This document shows, one piece after another, positions 1 through 9,075 of a stretch of DNA of 64,000 nucleotides. Source of the stretch: Globodera rostochiensis (taxonomy: Eukaryota; Nematoda; Chromadorea; Rhabditida; Heteroderidae). Position 1 is the first letter of the stretch, and every line of letters begins with the position of its first letter. A program made the position numbers and the translations under genes. The DNA lies in the NCBI GenBank assembly GCA_018350325.1, contig JAEVLN010000006.1, positions 1,263,193 to 1,327,192 on the forward strand. The letters run 5' to 3'. The notes beneath the pieces are model-generated. The model was not told where the DNA came from. It saw nothing but the letters and a program-made list of their open reading frames with translations, and searched no databases.

Positions 1-888
1 GGGGGGGTTACTATTTTTCAAACCCCCCTCGAGGGGGGGGGTTACAATTAGAAGGGGGTTTCAAATAGGGGATGGGTTACTAATAGAGGAAATACGGTAA
101 AAGATGAAAAAGCCGGAAATTCCCTATCTAAAATCCAATTGCTTTTTAAGAACAAACTAAAGAGTGAAAAGAAATTAAATAAATTTAACTTTAACCAAGT
201 TTATTAGATGAAAATTGATTTAAAAAAGGAAATTAAGAATTCCGCCGTTTTTTTCAATCGAGAATGCCACCAAAGCTAAAGAAGGCAAAAATGAATTGTG
301 AAGTTTCTAAAAAGATAATTTTATTCTGTGTAATTTTTTTTGTGAAATTTATGTCTTAATGCATCGATTGTTCTTTGTTATTCTCGACAACATTAGCTAG
401 CATGAAGCCTTTTAATCTTAATAATGTAAACTAAATTTGTTAATAAAAATTTGAAATGCTCTGTTTCAAAAAATAAAAATAAAGAACCATAAAAAAAGTG
501 AATTTTCAAATTTTACTTTCGAATATCCTATATTTTGTGATTTCTGAAGATTTTGAGGCCGAAAATTGGGTAATGCCCTTAATAAGCGTTTGCCATATTC
601 CAAGTCAAATATGGGAGAGGTAGCAAAACTATGAATTTATTTAGGAATGGCATGCAAATACGAGTTTGTTTACAACCAATAAAAATAATGCCATTTTGTG
701 ACTAATTAAGAACATCTCTTTCATCATAAATTTATTGAATTATGTATATTTGAATAGGTCAGTTGTGTTGTTGTTCTTTGGACTCTCTTTGATTAACACA
801 GTGTGGGGATGAAGATGAACATCCCCGAGTCCAACCGCACCCATTCTCCAGCACCAATTGCCATTTTTTCGGTCAGCGTTTTGCACCT
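1..888. other. AT-rich non-coding stretch, no gene seen
   Basis: This stretch starts with a short G-rich/C-rich low-complexity patch (1-60). The sequence around 240-320 (containing gaatgccacc and aaagctaaag) resembles 42370-42420, so part of it is a dispersed repeat. I see no credible exon and no RNA gene. Confidence 0.5.
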
Positions 889-896
889 AACACATT

Positions 897-1730
897 GGGG
901 CGCCGACATTTCATACATCGACATTTCATACATGCGACATTTCATACTTTAAGCAAAAAAACGACACTTCATACTTTAACCCAAAATACGACACTTCATA
1001 CACACGACATTTCATACACTAAATAATCGTTAGTCATCTTATTAGTTAGCGAATTTTTTCCTTAATGCGTTTGGTAAAAAGACGATTCGTTCCCGGCCGA
1101 TTCGTTCACCCCCGATTCGTTCTCTTTTCAAAAGTTTTTTCGTTATAACTTCTTTCAAGTCTAACCAAATCAAACATTTTCGATATCATTCGAAAGCTTA
1201 CAACTAGTAGAAGCTTACAAAAGCAAAAGCTAAGCGATTGGCCAAATCTCAAAAAAGTTATGGCCAATTGTGGCCAAAAAAACGGTTTCTGGCCATAACT
1301 TTTTTGAGATTTGGCCAATCGCTTAGCTTTTGCTTTTGAAAGCTTCTACTAGTTGTAAGCTTTCGAATGATATCGAAAATGTTTGATTTGGTTAGACTTG
1401 AAAGAAGTTATAACGAAAAAACTTTTGAAAAGAGAACGAATCGGGGGTGAACGAATCGGCCGGGAACGAATCGTCTTTTTACCAAACGCATTAAGGAAAA
1501 AATTCGCTAACTAATAAGATGACTAACGATTATTTAGTGTATGAAATGTCGTGTGTATGAAGTGTCGTATTTTGGGTTAAAGTATGAAGTGTCGTTTTTT
1601 TGCTTAAAGTATGAAATGTCGCGTGTATGAAATGTCGCATGTATGAAGTGTCGTATTTTGGGTTAAAGTATGAAATGTCGTTTTTTTGCTTAAAGTATGA
1701 AATGTCGCGTGTATGAAATGTCATCCTGCC
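897..1730. mobile_element. Mutator-like foldback MITE
   Basis: The element is almost one long inverted repeat. Arms of roughly 350 bp face each other around a short centre near 1260-1290 (ggccaattgtggcc). The outer parts of both arms are built from short direct repeats of tatgaaatgtcg, and the right arm carries extra copies (about 1560-1722). The ends read GGGGCGCC...GACATTTCATAC on the left and GTATGAAATGTC...CTGCC on the right. The octamer AACACATT sits on both sides, at 889-896 and 1731-1738, as a target duplication. Long terminal inverted repeats with an 8-9 bp duplication are typical of Mutator-like elements. There is no transposase ORF, so it is non-autonomous. A truncated relative lies at 47763-47860. 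Confidence 0.75.
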
Positions 1731-1738
1731 AACACATT

Positions 1739-2885
1739 CAAATGAATGCAAAAAGGCATTTTCTGAATGTTCGGCGAGCTTTTTTTGTGTGCAAAAGTCA
1801 CAAAAAGCTAACAAATCAAGCGCGGCGAGCGGAGTCGATCGACCGTTTTTGTTTTGGGCCCATATTAAGTAGAAATTCCAAATTTCCCGCTCATTTTTTT
1901 ATTTAAACGCGCGTTTTCCTTAATTTTCAAAAATTTCAACCAATTTAAAACCGCTTCAATTTATTTTCTATCGACAAATACTTCTCGTCGCACTATTGCG
2001 GGCCGCAGCGCTTTGATCTTTCCCCGCATTTGATGATTTTGTCACAATCATTTGAACAGAAATATTGTTTTATGATTTATATGTATTAAGAATTAAAGGT
2101 TCATTTTGGCCACATTTAATCGTTATTATTCATTATTTGGATTTCAACAACAATCAATAAATGTCGGACAATCCGAGAGAAGCGCAGAAACAATTGAAAA
2201 AAATATGAGTTTTCTTTTATTTCTAAGGAAGATTTTTTTCACAAGCGAAAAGTAAAAAATGCGTTCAAACAGCTTTTAAAAAAATGATTTGAAGCCCTAA
2301 AATTGGATAAACGCTAATTACGAAATGTAAGACAACTTTTTGCCGATTTTTTTTTAGTGTATTGAAAGTAATGCTATGGGACTTGATTATGTGATTTTTG
2401 AGTAATTTTAATGCTTTTTAGGTAAATTTGAACCAATTTTTGCTTAAAACTTACAGATTTCTACACTGAAAACAAACCAAAAAGAATTCGAATTTTTCGA
2501 AAAATCGATTTTATAAATTTTACAATAAATTAAAGGTCGTTTCCGGGTGTTTCTGATGATCCAAAAAGGCGACTTAATTCGTTTGATTGTTTGTTGAAAA
2601 AAGTTTTTGGAAATGGGGGAGGGGTACCAGCTTTGCTTTACCAAAAATCGAGTACTTGATAAAAAATCGTAGACAAAAATCAATGTGTTGACAAAATCTG
2701 ATGTCAGATTCGCGATCAGCACCCCCGAACAACCACCCCCGGGTACCCTTTTTTCTTACAGTGAAAGTAAAATTTTCCGAAATTTGCCCAGCAAAAGTTG
2801 AGTTGGATCCCCTCTACCTAACGAAGAATTTGGCAAAATTTGCCCGGCTATTACCAACTACCTAATGCTTTAATCGAACTTTCAG
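1739..2885. other. Non-coding flank of the F-box-family gene
   Basis: The stretch is AT-rich with many stops in all frames. Long minus-strand frames near 2444-2722 have no protein-like composition. A splice acceptor (ttcag) at 2881-2885 opens the gene that follows. I found no first exon or promoter for it here. Confidence 0.4.
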
Positions 2886-4145
2886 TTTTGTTTGTGCCGA
2901 CCTTCTGTTTTAAGCCTTCGAATTCTGTGGCCCATTTGTGCTCGGACTGAAAGTTGCGTTGATCAGCGATCGATTTGATCGTTTGGTGGACGCGCAGTTC
3001 AAATCGAGGGAATGGTCGTTGGGCGATTTGGACATTCGTCGCGCAAAGAAAGGAAAAGGCGCTAAAATTACCAAACGCTTTGACAAAGGCCATAAAGTCG
3101 AGCGTCGGCTGCCAATTCCGCAAGAGCCGCTTCCAGACAATCTTATCGGATTTGAATGCCTTCGAATACGGTTATTGTCTCGGTTTAAACTGTTTGACTT
3201 ATCCTTAAATGTAGAGACCGGAATTTGAAAAATCCGAGATCGAGATTTGGAGATGGGCCGAGACCTCGAGATTTGTCTCGAAATCCCGAGAGTCCAGGTC
3301 TCGGAGATTTCGACAAATTTTCGAGATTCGAGACCTGGACTCTCGGAAAATCTCGGTCGGGATCTCGATTTCGCCGATCTCTACTTAAATGTTTTGTTTA
3401 ATTTCTGCATATTTTTAGTTACATCGATCGAAGTGTCATCGAATTTCTCGAACTCATTCGCCCGCTTTTCGACTCCAAAGGGACAGCTCTTTGCATCGGA
3501 ACATACTTCGACCAAACCCGAAGTTGGCAAATCATTTGGCGCCGGATTTGGCCGTTGATCGTTGGCAACATTTTCCGCTTTTTTTTGTCTTCCTTCGATC
3601 TCGACCATTTGCGCCTTCTCTCTCCGACCATTCTGCGCGATTGTCCAGAGCTCCGAATGATCGAGTACGACGATGGTTTTGCCAATTTTCCGGCCGATGA
3701 CAGTGCCGACGCTTCTTCTGACCAGGCAATGGCCAAATGGTTGCACACGCCCCGCGGGGATGGCCATCCGAAAGTGTTGGAATGCGACTGTAGCTCGGAA
3801 AAAGTGGGAAAAATCCAAAATGTGATTTTATTGGATTTTTTCCGTTTACTATATATTCCATTATAATCTCTTTAGGCATTTGTCAATTCGTTCGAACCGG
3901 TCAATTTCATCATCTGTTTTTGGTTTTGGTGGCGGACACCATTTGAACTGCAAAACAATTTGACGGGTGAGCGATTGGTGCTTCGACGCTTGGAGTACAA
4001 ATGGGTGTTGGTTCGTTGTCCAATTGAGCGCGACGAAGCAAAATGGGCCAAGTGGGAGCAGGAGGCGGCTGAATGGAATCCGGAGAGTCGCATCTGCATT
4101 GCCTTCGGGGGCAGTGACATCGGCGATGGGTCAGACAAAATTTAA
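2886..4145 (+). pseudogene. F-box-family protein gene with an in-frame stop
   Basis: Three exon blocks form one reading frame: 2886-3170, 3419-3821 and 3876-4145. The first carries an F-box-like start (FVCADLLF, stop, [20 protein letters not shown]). The second contains SVIEFLELIRPLFDSKGTAL, then AKWLHTP. The third contains [25 protein letters not shown] and [17 protein letters not shown] remember this order of motifs from a large F-box-associated family in cyst nematodes, whose members would recruit substrates to SCF ubiquitin ligases; that assignment is not verified. A TAA at 2911-2913 interrupts the F-box where relatives seem to have an acidic residue. The first intron holds a hAT-like MITE (3212-3383). 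A further C-terminal exon beginning near 4192 (after ttttcag) is possible. It could also be a live gene starting downstream of the stop. Confidence 0.65.
3212..3383. mobile_element. hAT-like MITE in intron 1 of the F-box-family gene
   Basis: The element starts TAGAGACCGG and ends CCGATCTCTA. It is flanked by the perfect 8-bp duplication CTTAAATG at 3204-3211 and 3384-3391. Ends of TAGAG type with 8-bp duplications are the hAT signature. The interior consists of gagac/ctcgag-rich repeats and codes for nothing. Confidence 0.8.
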
Positions 4146-4445
4146 AAAAAAATATATTTTTGTTTTATTTCTAATTTTCAGACGACGCAAGCGAAGGCAC
4201 CGAAAGAGCAAAAAAGGCAAAAAGTGAAGGGGCCGAACGGAATTTGGATGGAAATTCAAACACAGAAATTGACGAAATATTGAAACTTTTGCTTTCCTAC
4301 ACATTGTAAAGCTTTTGTTGGTCAGAAAATTTGACAAAAAAATTTAAACCAGGTTAAGATTTGTCCTTTTTGATAAAAATTTGAATTTTCTCTCGTAAAT
4401 TTGGTTTTTAATTTGTCTGAATCGGTGGCTCTACTGCATTTTATG

Positions 4446-5408
4446 TAGAGCCCGGACTTGAGCTTCGAGCGAGACTCGAGACGAGATTCTCGAAAAAATC
4501 TCGGATCTCGAAAAATCTCGAAAATTCAGATTTATTCGAGACGAGATGTCGAGACGAGATTTTTCGAGAATCTCGGATCTCGAAAAATCTCGAGCCGGAA
4601 CAGTCGAGATTCGAGATTTTTGATGAAAATATAATTTTTTTCCAAAATTCTCAGAAACTCCACCAAATTTTGTACGGGTAAGAAGGGAGCACTAAAAGCA
4701 TGTCTGCAAAATTTGGTTACGAAATATAAATGTTAGCCTGTGTTCCAAGGTTTTGAAAATCAAAAGAAAATTCAATGGTGAGGGTCTATAGTGTCTGACC
4801 ATATGCTCAGGGTGCGTAACTAAAATTTTTCAAGGACATCAAGGGTAAAAAAAAACGATTTTGGGGTCCGAAAAAAGGACATTTTACAAAATGTTCAAAA
4901 ATGCAGTAAAAATCTTTATTTTTTCGCATGAAAGTGGGGTATGAAAGAGCCGGTGAGAAAATTGTTAGCTTTTTTATACATTTTTTAAGAAATTCTTCAA
5001 ATTGAGAATTTTTATTCACTTTTGGGAGTGAGAGAAGGGTCGGCGGTGCCGATAGGCGCCGACAAGAACATTTTGAATTTTTAACTCAATTTGTTAAGAG
5101 ATTTGCAGCCAAAATGGAGTATGTCCGGCGGTGCCGACAGGCGCCACCGGGGGAATTTTTTTTACAAAAACTGGCAATCTTTGTTAAGAAAAGCACTGTT
5201 TTCATGAAAAATTTTTGGAGTCGAGATCGAGAATCTCGAGCTTCTTTCGAGCGAGACTCGAGACGAGATTCTCGAAAAAATCTCGGATCTCGAAAAATCT
5301 CGAAAATTAAGTTTTATTCGAGACGAGATGTCGAGACGAGATTTTTCGAGAATCTCGTCGAGATTTTTCGAGATCTCGAGACGAGATTCTCGTCTCGACC
5401 GGGCTCTA
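4446..5408. mobile_element. hAT-like non-autonomous element, 963 bp
   Basis: The ends read TAGAGCCCGG and CCGGGCTCTA, perfect inverted repeats over 10 bp. They are bracketed by the 8-bp duplication ATTTTATG at 4438-4445 and 5409-5416. Both flanks inside the element carry dense ctcgagacgagattctcg-type inverted repeats (4460-4620 and 5220-5400). The middle (4630-5210) is ordinary AT-rich DNA containing two copies of a GC-rich ggcggtgcc hairpin motif. There is no transposase. Confidence 0.75.
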
Positions 5409-5638
5409 ATTTTATGAGTCCAGTCGATGTTTATGAGTCCAATCGACTTTTTTATGAAATTTTGATTTGACTCATAATCTGCATTCGGTCCGCAATGCGG
5501 ATGGGCGTAATTCCACTATTTTTCGTTATTTTTGGGCTGTTTTTCCGTTTTCCATTAAAATGCCCTTTTAACGGGAAAAAAACGGGAAAAATATGCACCC
5601 TTAAGAATGGGATTTTGGACGAGCAGAATACGGTTTGG

Positions 5639-5800
5639 TTGTAGTGTAATGGTGAGTGGTGGGTACATACTAGAGACCGGAAAGTTGGACCCAAAACCAA
5701 AACATTTTTTTGGGATTTTTTGGGTTTTGGTTTTGGGTCCGGTCTCTAGTACATACATATAAGTGTGGGTGGGGCGGTTTTCAATCCATGACTGTATTTT
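5639..5800 (+). repeat. tRNA-derived SINE-like sequence, split by a MITE
   Basis: A box A-like start (gtagtgtaatggtgagt) at 5641 and a box B-like segment (cggttttcaatcc) near 5775 suggest a tRNA-derived SINE. Similar box A starts occur at 45603 and on the minus strand at 6905. The sequence is interrupted by the 78-bp MITE at 5671-5748. No full cloverleaf can be folded by eye. Confidence 0.4.
5671..5748. mobile_element. Minimal hAT-like foldback MITE, 78 bp
   Basis: The element runs from TAGAGACCGG to CCGGTCTCTA and is almost all inverted repeat (gacccaaaacc against ggttttgggtc). The 8-bp target duplication GTACATAC lies at 5663-5670 and 5749-5756. It is inserted inside the SINE-like sequence. 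Confidence 0.8.
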
Positions 5801-6259
5801 TAAAAATTTGGATGCAAATTTCTTAACAAATTAAGATAAAAATTCAAAATTTTCTCCGGCGGCGTCTATCGGCAGTGCCGATTCGGCACCGCCACCCACC
5901 TCGCCCCCCTAAAAGCTTAAAATAGACAGAAGGCCGCTGAAAAAAGAAATCCTTCAAAATTTTTAAAAATAAATACAATTCAAAAATATTTATTAAAATT
6001 AATTTTTTATTTCAAAGTTAGGCAATTTCACCATAAATTTAATTTAAATCAAACAAATGTTAACACGTAAAAAATGAAAGTAAAAATCATGGCATTAAAT
6101 CATTTTTCATAATATTTAATAAAAATTAATACAAACAGAAAAAACTGCACGGATTGGACGGTATCGAAGCCAAACTGAAAGTTTGCCACCTGCAACCATT
6201 TAACAATTAAAATATGGGATTATTCATTAAATATTTGTCATTTAGGTTGAAAATGGCAG
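5801..6259. other. Non-coding AT-rich stretch
   Basis: It holds one copy of the dispersed GC-rich hairpin (5858-5893, ggcaccgcc type). Otherwise it is low-complexity AT-rich DNA with no exon that I can support. Confidence 0.45.
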
Positions 6260-6690
6260 CATTTGCACCCTTCCGTTCATCTCTTCCTTCCCTACTCCTC
6301 CCTTCTCCCTCTTCCTCCATTCCGTTTATCTCTTCCTCCCCTCCCCCTCTCTTCCTTTCCTCTTTTCCGTTCTTCTCTTCTCTTCCGTTCATCTCTTCCT
6401 TCCCCCCCCCCCCTCCCTCTCTTCCTTCCCTCTTTTCGTCCCTTCCGTTCATCTCTTCCTTCCCCCCCCCCCCTCCCTCTCTTCCTCCCCTCTTTTCGTC
6501 CCTTCCGTTCATCTCTTCCTTCCCCACTCCTTCCTTCTCCTTCTTCCTCCTTTCTTCATCTCTTCCTCTCCCCCCCACTCCCCTCCCCTCTCCCTTCCGC
6601 TCTTCTTTTCCTTAACCCCTCCCTCCCTCCCCTCTCCCTCATTCTGTCCGTCACCCCCCACCCCCCCCCCCCCCTCCTCTTCTTTTTCTT
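6260..6690. repeat. Pyrimidine-rich low-complexity tract with ~72-bp tandem units
   Basis: The plus strand is nearly pure C/T. A unit containing ccgttcatctcttccttccc recurs at about 6274, 6384, 6448 and 6506, and the tract ends in a C run near 6655-6675. The long open frames here on both strands (Ser/Pro-rich and Gly/Arg/Glu-rich) are by-products of composition. Confidence 0.8.
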
Positions 6691-7263
6691 GTTAAAATTT
6701 TTATAGTTTTTAATAAAAATTCTGCTTATAAAAGTTTTAAATTTTTTTATTAAAAATATTTTAATTAAAAAACTTGTATTTAAAAACATTTTTATTTTCA
6801 AATATAAATTTTTAAAAAAAAAGATTTTTGGAATTCGGGAATCGATCCCACACAATCAACAATGTAAGCCAAAGTGCAAACCACTACACCACACACAACA
6901 CTGTCGACTTACCTTATTTTTCCCTCACCAACCCCAACCCGTTTTCCTTTTTCGAACATTTTTCGATTTTTGTGTCCAAACAGTGCTGGTTTGCCCTCCA
7001 AAACATTCCATCAACGGTTAGGTTACTCCCCGCCGAGTTGGGAGCCAAACAGTGGGGGGTGGTCAAAAAATTTGGTCATTTTTCGACATTTTTAGGGCTT
7101 TGCACGAAAATGCCTGAACCTACCTAACTTTGATTCTATATTTTTCCCATATCGGGCGCCCCAAAAAATGGGGGGTGTTGTGAAAACCGTTTTTTGATCT
7201 GACGCCTGGTTCGAAAGTTATTTCTTTTTTTTTAAACTCAGGGGGTAGAATCCTCTTATATAG
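6691..7263. other. Non-coding stretch with a tRNA-like remnant
   Basis: On the minus strand, 6905-6835 reads like a decayed tRNA or SINE head: gtgtagtggtttgcac as box A and ggatcgattcc as box B. The rest (6910-7260) is unremarkable; its frames are not convincing genes. Confidence 0.4.
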
Positions 7264-8325
7264 GGAATGAAGTGCAAAGCTCATCAGCTACTGGCCTTAT
7301 CCAAGTGTTCTGTGGTCAAATACTGCCTGATAGTTGGAATATTTTAGAATACCAAACGAAACCAGCTTTATCGAATATAACTCGGCCAATATTGAAGATA
7401 GGAAATCGAAAAACATATCTTAGATGCAGCTAAGAAGTGGTAATACAATGACGACAAATGGCTAACAAACCAAGCACGCATTTTCAAGTTATGATTTTTC
7501 AAGTTACCAAGATTGCCTAATGAACAGTTTGTTAATGAAGTGAAAAGCTCATCTGCTACTGGCCTTATCCAAGTGTTCTGTGGTCAAATACTGCCTGATA
7601 GTTGGAATATTTTAGAATACCAAACGCAACCTGCTTTATCGAATATAACTCGGCCAATATTGAAGATAGGAAATCGAAAAACATATCTTAGATGCAGCTA
7701 AGAAGTGGTAATACAATGACGACAAATGGCTAACAAACCAAGCACGCATTTTCAAGTTATGAATTTTCAAGTTACCAAGAATGCCTAATGAACAGTTTGT
7801 TAATTAAGTGAAAAGCTCATCAGCTACTGGCCTTATCCAAGTGTTCTGTGGTCAAATACTGCCTGATAGTTGGAATATTTTAGAATACCAAACGCAACCA
7901 GCTTTATCGAATATAAGACGACCAATATTGAAGATAGGAAATCGAAAAACATATCTTAGATGCAGCTAAGAAGTGGTAATACAATGACGACAAATAGCCA
8001 ACAAACCAAGCACGCATTCTCAAGTTATGAATTTTCAAGTTACCAAGATTGCCTAATGAACAGTTTGTTAATGAAGTGAAAAGCTCATCTTCTACTGGCC
8101 TTATCCAAGTGTTCTGTGGTCAAATACTGCCTGATAGTTGGAATATTTTAGAATACCAAACGAAACCAGCTTTATCGAATAACTCGGCCAATATTGAAGA
8201 TAGGAAATCGAAAAACATATCTTAGATGCAGCTAAGAAGTGGTAATACAATGACGACAAATGGCTAACAAACCAAGCACGCATTTTCAAGTTATGAATTT
8301 TCAAGTTACCAAGATTGCCTGGGGT
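7264..8325. repeat. 268-bp satellite, four tandem copies
   Basis: The segment cttatccaagtgttctg recurs at 7295, 7563, 7831 and 8100, giving spacings of 268, 268 and 269 bp. Copies differ by a few substitutions and small indels (for example cgaatataactcgg, cgaatataagacg and cgaataactcgg). Scattered open frames do not persist from copy to copy, so this is a non-coding satellite. Confidence 0.9.
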
Positions 8326-8588
8326 GGATCGAAACCTTTCGATTTCGATAATTTCGAGGTTTTTCTTTCGGTTTTCAACGAAAATCGAAAAAAAAATTCT
8401 TCGAAATTTCGTCGAAAGAAAAATGCTTTTTTGGAAATGTCGCTTTCAACCTTTATTTATCTCATTTTGTTATTTATTTATTTTTATTAAAATTTATGTT
8501 CATTACATTAGCCTTTTGTTTGTCATAAATCATCAGGGATGTCTTCCGTTCCGTATTCCATGTTTCTGTATCTTTTTTGTTTAACATG
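8326..8588. other. Left flank of the large retrotransposon
   Basis: Bases 8326-8372 match a segment at 36346-36390 (gtggatcgaaacctttcgat type), a dispersed repeat. Bases 8535-8547 (agggatgtcttcc) are the inverse of 21036-21048 beyond the other end of the retrotransposon, so the element landed beside a short palindrome. Target duplication CATG lies at 8585-8588. Confidence 0.6.
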
Positions 8589-8886
8589 TGACATAAGCTC
8601 ACTCTGGACTGCTCTCCTGGTCCCACATTTGTACACGGTTCGGGATAATACCGTCTTTATCCGGGAGATATATGTGGGGCACAAAAGGGAGGTACAGCTT
8701 CCCCGATTCGAGCGGGGAAGTAAGGTTCACATATTGGCCAATGTGTGTGTAGAATGAATTGGGTCGGGAACAGAGGTGAGAGTTGAGAGGAGGGAGGGAC
8801 CGCCCCTTTGGGATTAACGAGATGGGCGACAATGATCGATGGGCGCCCCAGGGCAAAGAATGAGTGTGATTAGATTGTGTGTGTCA
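8589..8886 (-). repeat. 3' LTR of the gypsy-type element
   Basis: It is 298 bp long, from TGACATAAGC to TGTGTGTCA on the plus strand, and appears identical to 20735-21032. It contains a perfect 8-bp-stem hairpin at 8698-8720 (cttccccg, loop attcgag, cggggaag). The 85-codon minus-strand frame in it occurs in both LTRs and is probably chance. Confidence 0.95.
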
Positions 8887-8899
8887 TCCCACTCCCCAG
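8887..8899 (-). other. Polypurine tract of the gypsy-type element
   Basis: On the minus strand the bases just before the 3' LTR read CTGGGGAGTGGGA, a purine run at the position expected for plus-strand priming. Confidence 0.7.
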
Positions 8900-9075
8900 A
8901 AAATTGTCGTCCTCGACATTATTTACAATGCATAATGAAAAAAAAGGGAAAATAGGGTAATATGTTGCATTTTTTGTTTGTTTTGTGTTTTATATTTTTT
9001 ATTTTATTTATTTTAATTTTTTGTTATAAAAAGTTGAATAAAAAGGAAAAAAAAATTGCAACATTTCACATCTAA

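Noticed and set aside
6207..6706. Ser/Pro-rich and Gly/Arg/Glu-rich ORFs of 120-150 codons
   Set aside because: The region is a C/T-rich tandem repeat open in several frames on both strands, which indicates composition, not a gene.
7264..8325. Possible CRISPR-like or regular repeat array
   Set aside because: The 268-bp units are contiguous with no spacers, in a eukaryotic setting; this is a satellite.
8599..8856. 85-codon ORF present in both gypsy-type LTRs
   Set aside because: Its two copies are identical simply because the LTRs are. It overlaps the promoter region and has no recognisable domain.
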